From: Bacteroidia bacterium
Lineage (GTDB): Bacteria; Bacteroidota; Bacteroidia; NS11-12g; UBA9320
Reading direction: 5' to 3'
Length of the DNA: 15,962 nucleotides
Assembly: GCA_013042025.1 (NCBI GenBank)
Contig: JABDQY010000066.1
Location: 1 to 15,962, forward strand
Notes under the pieces: generated by a model
The model's input: only the letters and a program-made list of their open reading frames with translations
Told to the model about the DNA's origin: nothing
Databases searched by the model: none
Position numbers and translations under genes: made by a program
In this document: positions 1 through 8,197 of the stretch, one piece after another
How the letters are laid out: each line of letters opens with the position of its first letter
Position numbering within the stretch: position 1 is the first letter of the stretch

Positions 1-3000
1 AAGCCCATTCCAGAGGTTTTAGTACTGAAGTTTGGAACAAACACCTTTTTATAATTTTCAACAGGGATACCCTTCCCATTATCCTTAACGGAAATTTTAA
101 GAAAACCATTAGTTTGCTCTAAGGTAATCTCAACTTTTCCTTTTTGCCCATCTGGGATTGCTTGTATTGCATTCTTAATTAGATTATTAAAAACACGTTG
201 AATTTGCTCAGGGTCTGCATTAATCCAAACATTACTCTCGATGTTTGATTTAATTGTCGTGTTTTCGGAGCGAATAAATAGATTAACTGTGCTCTTCAAG
301 ACTTCACTAACGTTAAAATCTTCAAATTTATCTTCAGGCATTTTTGCAAAATGACTAAACTCGCTTGCCATGTTGCTTAAGCTATTAATTTGATCAATTA
401 AGAGTTTGCTTGTTTTGCTAAATAAATCGTTAAGTTTTTCGCTTGGACCATTCTCATATGCACGCTGTAAATGTTGAATGCTAAGCTTCATTGGTGTTAA
501 CGGATTTTTTATTTCGTGAGCAACTTGTTTCGCCATTTCTCTCCATGCACCTTCACGCTCTGTTTCTGCCATTTGATTAGCACTCTCATCTAATTCGAGC
601 ACCATTTTGTTATATTGTTTTACCAATTGACCAATTTCATCATCACGCTCATAAACAATAAGTTCGTTTCCGCCCAGAAGCACTGTTTTCGCTATTTTCT
701 CCCGAATTAGAAGTAAGGGCTTAGATATTTGTCGTGAAATAAAGTATGCAATTAATACTCCAGATAAGAGAAGCAAGAAATAGATATTAAGAATATTCAC
801 AACAAGAGAAGATATCTGCTTGTTTAACTCTTCATTTTTAGCAAAATATGGAGTGTTCAAGTATCCAATAACTTGGTTTTTGCCATCAAACAAGGGAACA
901 TAGGCACTTAAGTAGTCAGAACCTTCAAGTTCCTCTTGCAATAAGAGCTGGGAAGATTCATTTAATGTAAGTTCAGCAAAAGCTGTAGGATTCATATGAG
1001 CCCCTAATATTTCATTCTCTGTTAAGTACGGTTTTGTGCTGTTTAAAAGTCTACCTTCTTGATTATAGAGGTTAATATCTACTTTATAGGAACTTGATTG
1101 TTCGTTTAGAATCAAGCGACGTTGTTCATCATTTGATAGTTTCTTACTTAGATCAACCTTGTTTTGAAATTGTGTGCTTATGTTTTTAACTTTAACAAGT
1201 AGCTGATTTTCAAGAGTTTGATTGTAATTTGAACGAATATAACTAATGATGATATAGACGGAAAGTAATAACGCTGCTAACAGAATAATGGTTAGTGAAG
1301 TTTGAATCCTAGAACTTATATATTTTGATGCTCCTGGAATAAATGCTGTTGCCAAAGGAAGATTTGGGCCTACTAGCAGTCGAGTAAGCATAGAAAGAAT
1401 AAATCCAATTGGAAACAAGATGATTAGCGTAAATGTAAATGAAGATAACCAAGATCGAAGTGTATTCTCATTTTCGCTTATAGCTACAGTATACTTGTTT
1501 TCATAGAAAACCCGATGCCTTGTCTCGCCAAAATAGAACAATGATTTAGGGGCTTCTATAGGAATGTTGTTCAACTGATATGAAAAGCTTCCTTTCTGAC
1601 TAATCAGTCTGTTGTTAAAATAGATACCGTAAGAAAAGTCATCTAAATTAATGACTTTTTTCGACCGCTGATTTGCAAAAACTTCTGGGTATAAAAACTC
1701 TGATTGTACTACACGAGGTTGCAAAATAATGAATGTTGTTCCAAAATGTCCTTCAATATCACAGTTTTCATATTTTGCTATGTAGCCATTGAAATTGGTT
1801 GGTTTATCAATTTGATAAAAGTAATCACTTTGTGTTCTTTCTGTGTTGTTATTATAGACTTCATTTAAGTCGTTATACGAATAAATGTCGTTTTGATTTA
1901 TATTCTCACCAGTTGGGTCAAAACTTAAAAGTTTCAATTCATACTTCTCAAGATAATTACTGAAGTAAAGCTGTTTAATCCTACTTTCAATGATGTCTTT
2001 CTTAAAGACAAAGTTTTGATAGTCTTCAGGTACTAAGAATTCTTGGGCCAGCTGATTTTCAATCGATTTTAAAATTAATTCAGCACGTGAATCTTTGCTC
2101 TCCATAAGAGTTGATGCATATTCAGCTACATAATTGTTTTCTCTATTGCTCTGGCTAAGATGGATTATCAAAGCAGCCAACAATGCAGAAAACAAAAAAT
2201 GGAAATGAATTTGTCGTTTGTAAGATTTAATTCCTCTAAAAAGAAGAAAACTTATGATTACAACTATAACCGGAGGAAGAAGATTAAGAATTGATCGGTA
2301 TGAATCAAAATGTTGAAATACTACAAAAGCAATTGCACCTAAAGCTAGAAGAATCCAGTTTTTAATGTTGGATAATTTTGGGGCAATTTCGCTGTAGAAA
2401 GACAGTATCCAAAGCAGACAGATTACAAGACATATAAATGCTAGCGACACAAAAGAAATGCTGGTTAAACCAAATAATTTCTCAAAGTCAAATGAAATGT
2501 TGGAACGTTGAGCCAAGTTTTGTCCAAGATCAATTACAAAGTCTGCTATAAAGAACAACCCAATAGACAAAAGGGGTATTGAAATCTCATCTCTCAACTC
2601 GCGTATAAGATGATACAACGTGGCGGTGATAAAAATCAATCCTGTAAGGTGTACATACAATAAAAGAAGTACTATGTTATTCTGGAGTAGGGTGAAAGCA
2701 TTGGATTTTAATAAGTAAAATTCTTCAAATGAATATGGAGAATACTTGTAAACAACAATGTTCAGCACAACCATTAATGCCAAGACAATATATTGGATTG
2801 GGTTGTTGTTTCTTAAATAGTATAAACCCAAAAACAATAACAAGAATGAGGCTAACAAACCCAAGTAAAGTGTACGAGAATAGCTGGACTTTTCATAGCT
2901 ATATCCTAAGGGCTCGATTGGTTGAATATTTCCCTCTTGCTTTTCATGATTTAACCTTGCATGTTTTAGTTCTGGATAGAAGTCAATCAAGCGTTGATGA

Positions 3001-3416
3001 AGCTTGCCGTCGTTAGCTATTCGGAAGGATAGAAAGTCGTCTGAAGTATACTTAAAAACGGAGTATAAATCATCTCCAAAATAGTAGAAGGTGGGAAATA
3101 TTGAATGGTTGAGTATCGTGGAATCAAAACTGAGTTTATTACTATTCCAATAAACTTCTTTTTTGTTTTCAAAGCTGATTACGTACCATTTTTTTTTGCG
3201 TAAATCATGAGCTTTCTTAGCTTGTTCTGAACCAAAAGAAATTGGAATTATATCACTAAAAATATTCTCAGATTCACTTTCAAGCTCTTGGATAAACTCT
3301 GATAAGTCTATAGCATGATTGCCTCCCTGATCTTCTTTTTTAGAAGAACCAGTTATAACAATTCCTATGATTAAGAATGCAATAATCAACCACGATATGA
3401 GTGCAACTTTTTTCAA
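1..3416 (-). CDS. NtrY-like multi-span sensor histidine kinase (3' end outside window)
   Basis: Membrane sensor kinase that would autophosphorylate on His and pass phosphate to an unidentified response regulator. I translated 1138 codons. Apparent order: one span (residues 4-22), a soluble stretch to about 180, eight spans between 183 and 421, a second soluble stretch to about 653, spans near 654-676 and 704-728, a sensor segment, a span at 869-893, HAMP (about 894-945), the HisKA H-box with His967 in VAHEIKNPLTPMK, the ATPase N-box with Asn1082 in NNLIKNAIQAI, the G1 box DNGKGIP at Asp1112, and the start of the G2 box (FSTKTSGMGL) where the window ends. Only a few dozen residues should be missing. 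The frame has no usable ATG; TTG at 3416, inside the hldD stop, gives a good N-terminal membrane segment (MKKVALISWLIIAFLIIG). H-box and HAMP resemble NtrY, but NtrY lacks the large N-terminal membrane part. Kinase call sure; signal unknown. Confidence 0.93.
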   Translation of the reverse strand, partial: MKKVALISWLIIAFLIIGIVITGSSKKEDQGGNHAIDLSEFIQELESESENIFSDIIPISFGSEQAKKAHDLRKKKWYVISFENKKEVYWNSNKLSFDSTILNHSIFPTFYYFGDDLYSVFKYTSDDFLSFRIANDGKLHQRLIDFYPELKHARLNHEKQEGNIQPIEPLGYSYEKSSYSRTLYLGLLASFLLLFLGLYYLRNNNPIQYIVLALMVVLNIVVYKYSPYSFEEFYLLKSNAFTLLQNNIVLLLLYVHLTGLIFITATLYHLIRELRDEISIPLLSIGLFFIADFVIDLGQNLAQRSNISFDFEKLFGLTSISFVSLAFICLVICLLWILSFYSEIAPKLSNIKNWILLALGAIAFVVFQHFDSYRSILNLLPPVIVVIISFLLFRGIKSYKRQIHFHFLFSALLAALIIHLSQSNRENNYVAEYASTLMESKDSRAELILKSIENQLAQEFLVPEDYQNFVFKKDIIESRIKQLYFSNYLEKYELKLLSFDPTGENINQNDIYSYNDLNEVYNNNTERTQSDYFYQIDKPTNFNGYIAKYENCDIEGHFGTTFIILQPRVVQSEFLYPEVFANQRSKKVINLDDFSYGIYFNNRLISQKGSFSYQLNNIPIEAPKSLFYFGETRHRVFYENKYTVAISENENTLRSWLSSFTFTLIILFPIGFILSMLTRLLVGPNLPLATAFIPGASKYISSRIQTSLTIILLAALLLSVYIIISYIRSNYNQTLENQLLVKVKNISTQFQNKVDLSKKLSNDEQRRLILNEQSSSYKVDINLYNQEGRLLNSTKPYLTENEILGAHMNPTAFAELTLNESSQLLLQEELEGSDYLSAYVPLFDGKNQVIGYLNTPYFAKNEELNKQISSLVVNILNIYFLLLLSGVLIAYFISRQISKPLLLIREKIAKTVLLGGNELIVYERDDEIGQLVKQYNKMVLELDESANQMAETEREGAWREMAKQVAHEIKNPLTPMKLSIQHLQRAYENGPSEKLNDLFSKTSKLLIDQINSLSNMASEFSHFAKMPEDKFEDFNVSEVLKSTVNLFIRSENTTIKSNIESNVWINADPEQIQRVFNNLIKNAIQAIPDGQKGKVEITLEQTNGFLKISVKDNGKGIPVENYKKVFVPNFSTKTSGMG

Positions 3417-4372
3417 TAATTTGAATGATTTACTAGGTAGTTATTGACATAATCAGAAACAGCATCTTCTAACGAATGAAAAGGTGTGTTAAATCCTGCA
3501 TCAATACTTTTCTGCATAGTTGCCTCGGTAAAATATTGATATTTGTCTCGAATATCTTCTGGTGTTGGGATATAATTAATTTGAGGTGTTTTGTGAAGAG
3601 CTAAGAATATTGCGTTGGCTAAATCATTAAACGTACGTGCCTTACCGGTTCCTGCATTGTAAATACCGTTTTCTGATTGTTTGTTATACCAAAACCACAT
3701 TAATTCTAACAGGTCTTTTACATAAATAAAATCTCTAATTTGTTCACCGTCCTTATATTCAGGGTTATGCGATTGAAACAAATTTAAACTCCCATTCTCT
3801 TTAATTTGATTGAAGGCATGCATTACTACACTTGCCATTCTTCCTTTGTGGTATTCATTAGGTCCAAAAACATTAAAGAATTTTAACCCAACCCAAAAAG
3901 GAGGGCTTTTACTTTGTTTTAATGCCCATGTATCAAAGTTTTGTTTACTTTCTCCATAAGGATTTAAAGGTTTGAGTTTTTTAATGCTCTTAGTGTCATT
4001 AAACCCAAGTTTACCATCTCCGTATGTTGCAGCTGAAGATGCGTATAGAAATGGTATGTTTTTATCGGAACAATGTTGCCACAATGCTTTGGAATAGGAT
4101 TCGTTGAGCTTGTCAAAAATTGAAGTATCAAACTCCGTTGTGTCGGTTCTTGCACCTATATGAAATATAAAATTTATTTTGTGTCGATGAATGTCTTCAA
4201 GAAACACATCACGATCAATTTTAGCTGAGTACTCTTTACCTTCAAGATTTGAACTCTTTTCAGTTTTAGAAAAATCATCAACAAGAATTACGTCATGCAC
4301 TCCCTTCTTATTTAGAAAAGAGACCAAACAACTTCCAATAAAACCAGCAGCACCAGTAACAACAATTGCCAT
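3413..4372 (-). CDS. hldD: ADP-L-glycero-D-manno-heptose 6-epimerase
   Basis: Cytoplasmic extended SDR that epimerises ADP-D-glycero-D-manno-heptose to the L-glycero form, the last step in making the heptose donor for the lipopolysaccharide inner core. The 319 residues are close to the usual length of about 310. Visible motifs: nucleotide-binding TGAAGFIG (Gly7, Gly10, Gly13), the active-site serine region YASSAATYG (110-118), catalytic Tyr139-x3-Lys143, and the family-specific NEYHKGRMASVV with Lys176, which aligns with the second essential lysine (Lys178) of the E. coli enzyme. DGEQIRDFIYVKD and YNAGTGKARTFNDL are also typical. The ATG at 4372 precedes the Rossmann motif directly, and a -7-like element lies just upstream. 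The stop overlaps the TTG start of the sensor kinase by 4 nt, so the two are probably co-transcribed. Confidence 0.95.
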   Translation of the reverse strand: MAIVVTGAAGFIGSCLVSFLNKKGVHDVILVDDFSKTEKSSNLEGKEYSAKIDRDVFLEDIHRHKINFIFHIGARTDTTEFDTSIFDKLNESYSKALWQHCSDKNIPFLYASSAATYGDGKLGFNDTKSIKKLKPLNPYGESKQNFDTWALKQSKSPPFWVGLKFFNVFGPNEYHKGRMASVVMHAFNQIKENGSLNLFQSHNPEYKDGEQIRDFIYVKDLLELMWFWYNKQSENGIYNAGTGKARTFNDLANAIFLALHKTPQINYIPTPEDIRDKYQYFTEATMQKSIDAGFNTPFHSLEDAVSDYVNNYLVNHSNY

Positions 4373-4377
4373 TGGGT

Positions 4378-4385
4378 CAAAATTA
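4378..4385 (-). promoter_or_regulatory. Putative -7 promoter element of hldD
   Basis: On the minus strand this reads TAATTTTG, a match to the Bacteroidota -7 consensus TAnnTTTG. It ends only 5 nt before the hldD ATG (4372), so the transcript would be leaderless or nearly so. I see no good -33 TTG at the expected distance, so this is tentative. Confidence 0.4.
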
Positions 4386-4400
4386 ATGAATACTTATTAG

Positions 4401-4427
4401 TAGTTACTGAATAGTTGTTAGTTACTG
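4401..4427. repeat. Short direct repeat in the hldD/ptpS intergenic region
   Basis: TAGTTACTG occurs at 4401-4409 and again at 4419-4427, an 18-nt period, in the 129-nt divergent spacer. It could be a regulator site or chance in AT-rich DNA. Confidence 0.35.
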
Positions 4428-4486
4428 CGTTGTTAACTAGACTTAATACAATTTCAAAATCTGAATCAGAAATTAACCAATAGTTC

Positions 4487-4494
4487 TACCTTTG
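4487..4494 (+). promoter_or_regulatory. Promoter -7 element of the pterin synthase gene
   Basis: TACCTTTG matches TAnnTTTG exactly and sits 7 nt before the ATG at 4502. Transcription would start within a few bases of the start codon, giving a leaderless or very short-leader mRNA. No clear -33 TTG is visible at about 19 nt upstream. Confidence 0.6.
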
Positions 4495-4501
4495 CACCGC
4501 A

Positions 4502-4921
4502 ATGTCAGAAAAGCTGGTATACGTAACACGAAAAGTTCATTTTAATGGTGCACACAAATTATTCAATCCAGACTGGAGTGAAGAAAAAAACAATGAAGTT
4601 TTTGGCAAGTGTGCAAATAAGAATTGGCATGGACACAATTTCGACTTATTTGTTACAGTAAAGGGGGTGCCAAATCCTGATACTGGATTCGTAATGGATT
4701 TGAAGAAATTGAAAGTTGTACTGCAAGACAAGGTAACTTCTAAACTCGATCATAAAAACTTTAATACTGATGTGGATTTCTTATCGGGGGTAATGCCAAG
4801 TATTGAAAACATTGTAATGAAGATCTGGGAACAGATAGAAACAGAAATGCCAGCAGGTGCAACTTTGCATTGCATTAAACTCTACGAAACTGAAAATCAG
4901 TATGTGGAGTACTATGGTTAA
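4502..4921 (+). CDS. 6-pyruvoyl-tetrahydropterin synthase-type enzyme (COG0720; alternative QueD)
   Basis: Tunnel-fold pterin enzyme acting on 7,8-dihydroneopterin triphosphate; 139 residues, normal length. Zinc ligands are His18 (FNGAHKL), His43 and His45 (WHGHNF). The catalytic Cys37 lies in GKCANKNWHGH, a Cys-x5-His-Gly-His spacing as in animal PTPS. From family knowledge, queuosine-type QueD has Cys-x3-His-Gly-His. Further PTPS-like stretches are TGFVMDLKKLK, LDHKNFNTDVDFL with His84, Glu102 in PSIENIV, and LYETENQYVEYYG with Glu129, the likely pterin anchor. Automated annotation would probably say QueD / 6-carboxytetrahydropterin synthase. I favour 6-pyruvoyl-tetrahydropterin formation, in a biopterin-like pathway, because of the motif and the tyrosine-degradation genes just downstream; this is not proven. 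It has its own promoter and is 160 nt from hmgA. Confidence 0.85.
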   Translation: MSEKLVYVTRKVHFNGAHKLFNPDWSEEKNNEVFGKCANKNWHGHNFDLFVTVKGVPNPDTGFVMDLKKLKVVLQDKVTSKLDHKNFNTDVDFLSGVMPSIENIVMKIWEQIETEMPAGATLHCIKLYETENQYVEYYG

Positions 4922-5020
4922 ATAGTAGTCCATTTAAAGGCAAAATAGTTATATAAGTATTTCTATTTAATGCCCAAAATCAGCCATTTTTCAGACATTC
5001 GTCATAATTCAAAAAGCTAG

Positions 5021-5038
5021 GTGTAAGTAAACTTGCAC
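5021..5038. promoter_or_regulatory. Imperfect palindrome upstream of hmgA, candidate operator
   Basis: GTGTAAG-TAAA-CTTGCAC forms an inverted repeat with 6 of 7 arm positions matching. It lies 43 nt before the hmgA ATG in a 160-nt spacer, and an imperfect -7 element (TAAACTTG, 5028-5035, one mismatch) is inside it. A regulator bound here would cover the promoter. Which regulator is unknown. The rest of the spacer shows no hairpin or other motif I can support. Confidence 0.4.
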
Positions 5039-5081
5039 GGTAGAAATTAGGTGACCTTAATTTCAACCAAAACGAATAGAA

Positions 5082-6239
5082 ATGCCACGATATCATACCC
5101 TAGGAAAAATACCCGCAAAACGCCACACAACATTTAAGAAAAAAGAAGGAGGATTATACCAAGAAGAACTATTTGGAACTGCAGGTTTTGCAGGGATGTC
5201 TTCTTTAATCTATCACATTTATCCTCCAACGGTTGTTTCGGAGGTTAAAGAGTTAGGAGATGTTTCTCCCAAAATTGCGATTGCAAAAAACATGAAGGCT
5301 CTTAGTTTTCAAGGATTTTCAATAGAACAAGAAGATGACTATATAGAAAGCAGAAAAACACTCTTTGTGAATGGAGATTTACACATCGGTTTAGCTGCCC
5401 CAAAGACCTTTTCGAGTGTCTATTTTTACCGAAACTCAGATGCCGATGAAATGTTGTTTGTACATGTAGGAAGCGGAACGCTTAAAACCATGTATGGAAA
5501 CATAAAATTTGGATATGGTGATTATTTGATAATCCCACGAGGAACCACCTATCAAATTGATTTTGACTCAGAAGACAATCGATTGCTATACATCGAATCT
5601 TTCAGTGCAATTACTTCACCCGCTCGATATCGAAATAACTTTGGACAGTTTCTTGAGCATTCTCCGTTTTGTGAGAGAGACTTCAGACTACCAACAGATT
5701 TACAGACGCACGATGAAAAGGGTGAATTTAGAGTGTTAAGTAAAAAACAAGGAGTGATGTGGGAATATACCCACAGCAATCATCCATTTGATGTTGTGGG
5801 ATGGGACGGATTTAACTATCCTTATGCATTCTCAATTCATGATTTTGAACCAATTACTGGTAGAATACATTTACCGCCTCCAATACATCAGCAATGGGAA
5901 GCTGCAGGTTTTGTGGTATGTTCATTTGTACCTCGTTTGTACGATTATCATCCAGAAGCAATTCCAGCTCCTTATCATCATAGCAATGTAGATTCTGAAG
6001 AGTTGTTGTATTATGTGGATGGGGACTTCATGAGTAGAAATGATATTAAGAAAGGACAAATAACACTTCATCCTGGAGGTATACCCCATGGTCCTCATCC
6101 AGGTGCTATCGAACGAAGTGTTGGTAAAAAAGAAACAGGAGAATTAGCTGTGATGATAGACCCTTTCAAACCAGTAGCAATAACCGAGGAAGCACTTAAG
6201 CTTGAAGTTGATGGTTATTATAAATCGTGGATGCATTAA
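5082..6239 (+). CDS. hmgA: Homogentisate 1,2-dioxygenase
   Basis: Cytoplasmic Fe(II) dioxygenase that opens the ring of homogentisate to maleylacetoacetate in tyrosine catabolism. The 385 residues are shorter than the roughly 445 of human HGD, mostly at the N-terminus. The iron ligands are visible as His300 and Glu306 in PYHHSNVDSEE and His336 in GGIPHGPHPG; all three sit exactly 35 residues before human His335, Glu341 and His371. Other hallmarks are HLPPPIHQQWEAAGFVVCSFVP and PRLYDYHPEAIPAPYHH. The N-terminal cupin half holds GSGTLKTMYG and GDYLIIPRGTTYQI. The ATG at 5082 begins MPRYHTLGKIPAKRHT, a normal start for the family. It is 33 nt upstream of hpd with no terminator or promoter seen between them, so they form one operon. 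Confidence 0.96.
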   Translation: MPRYHTLGKIPAKRHTTFKKKEGGLYQEELFGTAGFAGMSSLIYHIYPPTVVSEVKELGDVSPKIAIAKNMKALSFQGFSIEQEDDYIESRKTLFVNGDLHIGLAAPKTFSSVYFYRNSDADEMLFVHVGSGTLKTMYGNIKFGYGDYLIIPRGTTYQIDFDSEDNRLLYIESFSAITSPARYRNNFGQFLEHSPFCERDFRLPTDLQTHDEKGEFRVLSKKQGVMWEYTHSNHPFDVVGWDGFNYPYAFSIHDFEPITGRIHLPPPIHQQWEAAGFVVCSFVPRLYDYHPEAIPAPYHHSNVDSEELLYYVDGDFMSRNDIKKGQITLHPGGIPHGPHPGAIERSVGKKETGELAVMIDPFKPVAITEEALKLEVDGYYKSWMH

Positions 6240-6272
6240 AATATTTAGGAATAAACAATAAGAATTCAAATT

Positions 6273-7430
6273 ATGAGCAATTTAAAAGAAGTACAAAACT
6301 TTAATTATAGTCTAGAAAAGATATTTGAAGAGGCAGATGATTTTTTGCCTATTATGGGAACGGACTACGTAGAATACTATGTAGGGAATGCGAAACAAGC
6401 AGCACATTTTTATAAAACAGCACTAGGATTTCAATCATTGGCTTATGCAGGATTAGAAACCGGAATAAAAGATAGAACAAGTTACGTTGTAGTTCAAGAT
6501 AAAATTAGATTGGTGCTAACTACGCCAATGCCGGGTACAGAAAATACTGAAATATTTGATCACATATCGAAGCATGGTGATGGAGTTAAGGTAATTGCTT
6601 TATGGGTTGAAGATGCTAAAAAGAGTTGGGAAGAAACTACAAAAAGAGGAGCAAAGTCATACTTTGAGCCGCGAGTAGAAAAGGACGATTCTGGTGAAGT
6701 TGTGAGAGCTGGTATTCATACATACGGAGACACAGTTCACATCTTTGTTGAGCGTAAGAATTATTCAGGAGTGTTTATGCCTGGTTTTGAAAAGTGGGAT
6801 AGCCATTATAATCCAACTCCAGTTGGACTAAAGTATATTGATCACATGGTTGGAAATGTAGATTGGGGACAAATGAATGTTTGGGCAAAATTTTACAATG
6901 AAGTTATGGGTTTTGCCAATCTAATAACCTTTGATGACAAAGATATTTCTACCGAGTACACAGCACTTATGAGTAAGGTAATGACCAACGGAAATGGTAG
7001 AATAAAGTTTCCAATTAATGAACCTGCTGAAGGAAAAAAGAAATCTCAAATTGAGGAATACATTGATTTTTACAATGGTGCCGGTTGCCAACACATTGCT
7101 GTAGCTACCGATGATATTGTGTTTACAGTTAGTGAAATGAAGAAAAGAGGAGTTGAGTTTTTATACGTTCCTGGAACGTATTATGATACTGTAGGAAAAC
7201 GAGTGGGTGAAATTGCGGAAGACATGGAAACACTCAAGAAACATGGTATTATGGTGGATCGAGATGATGAAGGATACCTGCTTCAAATTTTTACAAAACC
7301 GGTAACCGATAGACCAACGTTGTTTTTTGAAATAATCCAACGTAAAGGTGCACAAAGTTTCGGAAAAGGAAATTTCCAAGCCCTTTTTGAAAGCATTGAA
7401 GCGGAACAAGAAAGAAGAGGAACCTTATGA
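6273..7430 (+). CDS. hpd: 4-hydroxyphenylpyruvate dioxygenase
   Basis: Fe(II) enzyme of the vicinal-oxygen-chelate fold that converts 4-hydroxyphenylpyruvate to homogentisate, the substrate of the hmgA product encoded just upstream. The 385 residues hold two VOC repeats (about 25-170 and 185-360). The iron ligands in the C-terminal repeat are His191 (YIDHMVGNV), His274 (GCQHIAVATDDI) and Glu353 (FFEIIQRKG). YLLQIFTKP, RPTLFFEIIQR and the C-terminal helix GKGNFQALFESIEAEQ are diagnostic. The stop overlaps the ATG of the following oxygenase gene (ATGA), implying coupled translation. The 33-nt gap before it holds no visible ribosome-binding site. Confidence 0.96.
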   Translation: MSNLKEVQNFNYSLEKIFEEADDFLPIMGTDYVEYYVGNAKQAAHFYKTALGFQSLAYAGLETGIKDRTSYVVVQDKIRLVLTTPMPGTENTEIFDHISKHGDGVKVIALWVEDAKKSWEETTKRGAKSYFEPRVEKDDSGEVVRAGIHTYGDTVHIFVERKNYSGVFMPGFEKWDSHYNPTPVGLKYIDHMVGNVDWGQMNVWAKFYNEVMGFANLITFDDKDISTEYTALMSKVMTNGNGRIKFPINEPAEGKKKSQIEEYIDFYNGAGCQHIAVATDDIVFTVSEMKKRGVEFLYVPGTYYDTVGKRVGEIAEDMETLKKHGIMVDRDDEGYLLQIFTKPVTDRPTLFFEIIQRKGAQSFGKGNFQALFESIEAEQERRGTL

Positions 7431-8197
7431 TCAATTTTGAACAGTTAGAAACAAACAAAGAGCAGCTTCGCGAGCAATTTTTGAATGCGAAGCCGTTTCC
7501 GCATATTGCGATTGATAACTTTTGTGACAATGAAAAAATAAGCAAATTAGTTGCGGAAATACCTCAAATTCAAACAAGAGCTGCAGACTATGCTTTTTCA
7601 AAAAACAAGTACGAGAAATCTAAAATAAAGGAAATTAGTTCTTTGTTTACTGAATATCACACGGACATTACAAGTGAGCGATTTCAAAACTTAATTAAAT
7701 ACATTACAAATGAAGATGTGTTTATTGACAGCGACTTGTATGGAGGAGGTATACATCAAGGTAGAGAAGGAAGCTTCTTAGATATGCATGCTGATTTCAA
7801 TTATCATCCATTAAAGCCAACATGGTTCCGAAATTTAAATTTGTTACTGTATTTGAATAAAGATTGGAAACCAGAATATGGAGGGAATTTAAAATTAGAA
7901 GATTCTCGGTCAGGTGTTAAGACTGAAGTAGAGGTGCCATTTAATCGTTTGGCAATTATGCATTGCAGGGGGTATACTTTGCACGGCTATGATCCAATAT
8001 CATTTCCAAAAGGTACATCTAGAACTTCAATTGCAATGTATGCATATACCATACATGAAAAGCAATTAGAGCCTGCAAGAACAACACTTTGGAAAGTAAA
8101 AAAGGATAAACCTTTGAAGTATTTACTCTCAAAAATATGGGTTCCAGCTGTTAAACTAAAAAGCCTGTTCTCAAAGAGCAATACTGCAGATCATTAG
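7427..8197 (+). CDS. 2-oxoglutarate/Fe(II)-dependent oxygenase, prolyl-hydroxylase-like
   Basis: 256-residue protein with the jelly-roll oxygenase facial triad: His121 and Asp123 in DMHADFNYHP, distal His186 in YTLHGYDP, and Arg199 in SRTSIAMYAYT to bind the 2-oxoglutarate carboxylate. The region between (WFRNLNLLLYLNKDW, YGGNLKLED) is typical of the 2OG-FeII_Oxy_3 / P4Hc group. The N-terminal FPHIAIDNFC is also common in that group. There is no signal peptide, so it should be cytoplasmic. The C-terminal 40 or so residues are basic. It starts inside the hpd stop codon (ATGA), so it belongs to the homogentisate operon, yet no known step between tyrosine and fumarate/acetoacetate uses such an enzyme. 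The substrate may be an amino acid, a small molecule or a protein; I cannot tell. Confidence 0.85.
   Translation: MINFEQLETNKEQLREQFLNAKPFPHIAIDNFCDNEKISKLVAEIPQIQTRAADYAFSKNKYEKSKIKEISSLFTEYHTDITSERFQNLIKYITNEDVFIDSDLYGGGIHQGREGSFLDMHADFNYHPLKPTWFRNLNLLLYLNKDWKPEYGGNLKLEDSRSGVKTEVEVPFNRLAIMHCRGYTLHGYDPISFPKGTSRTSIAMYAYTIHEKQLEPARTTLWKVKKDKPLKYLLSKIWVPAVKLKSLFSKSNTADH

Noticed and set aside
2729..3016. 95-codon open frame on the plus strand inside the kinase region
   Set aside because: It lies opposite the long sensor-kinase frame, whose translation is continuous and contains clear domains; the plus-strand protein has no recognisable features.
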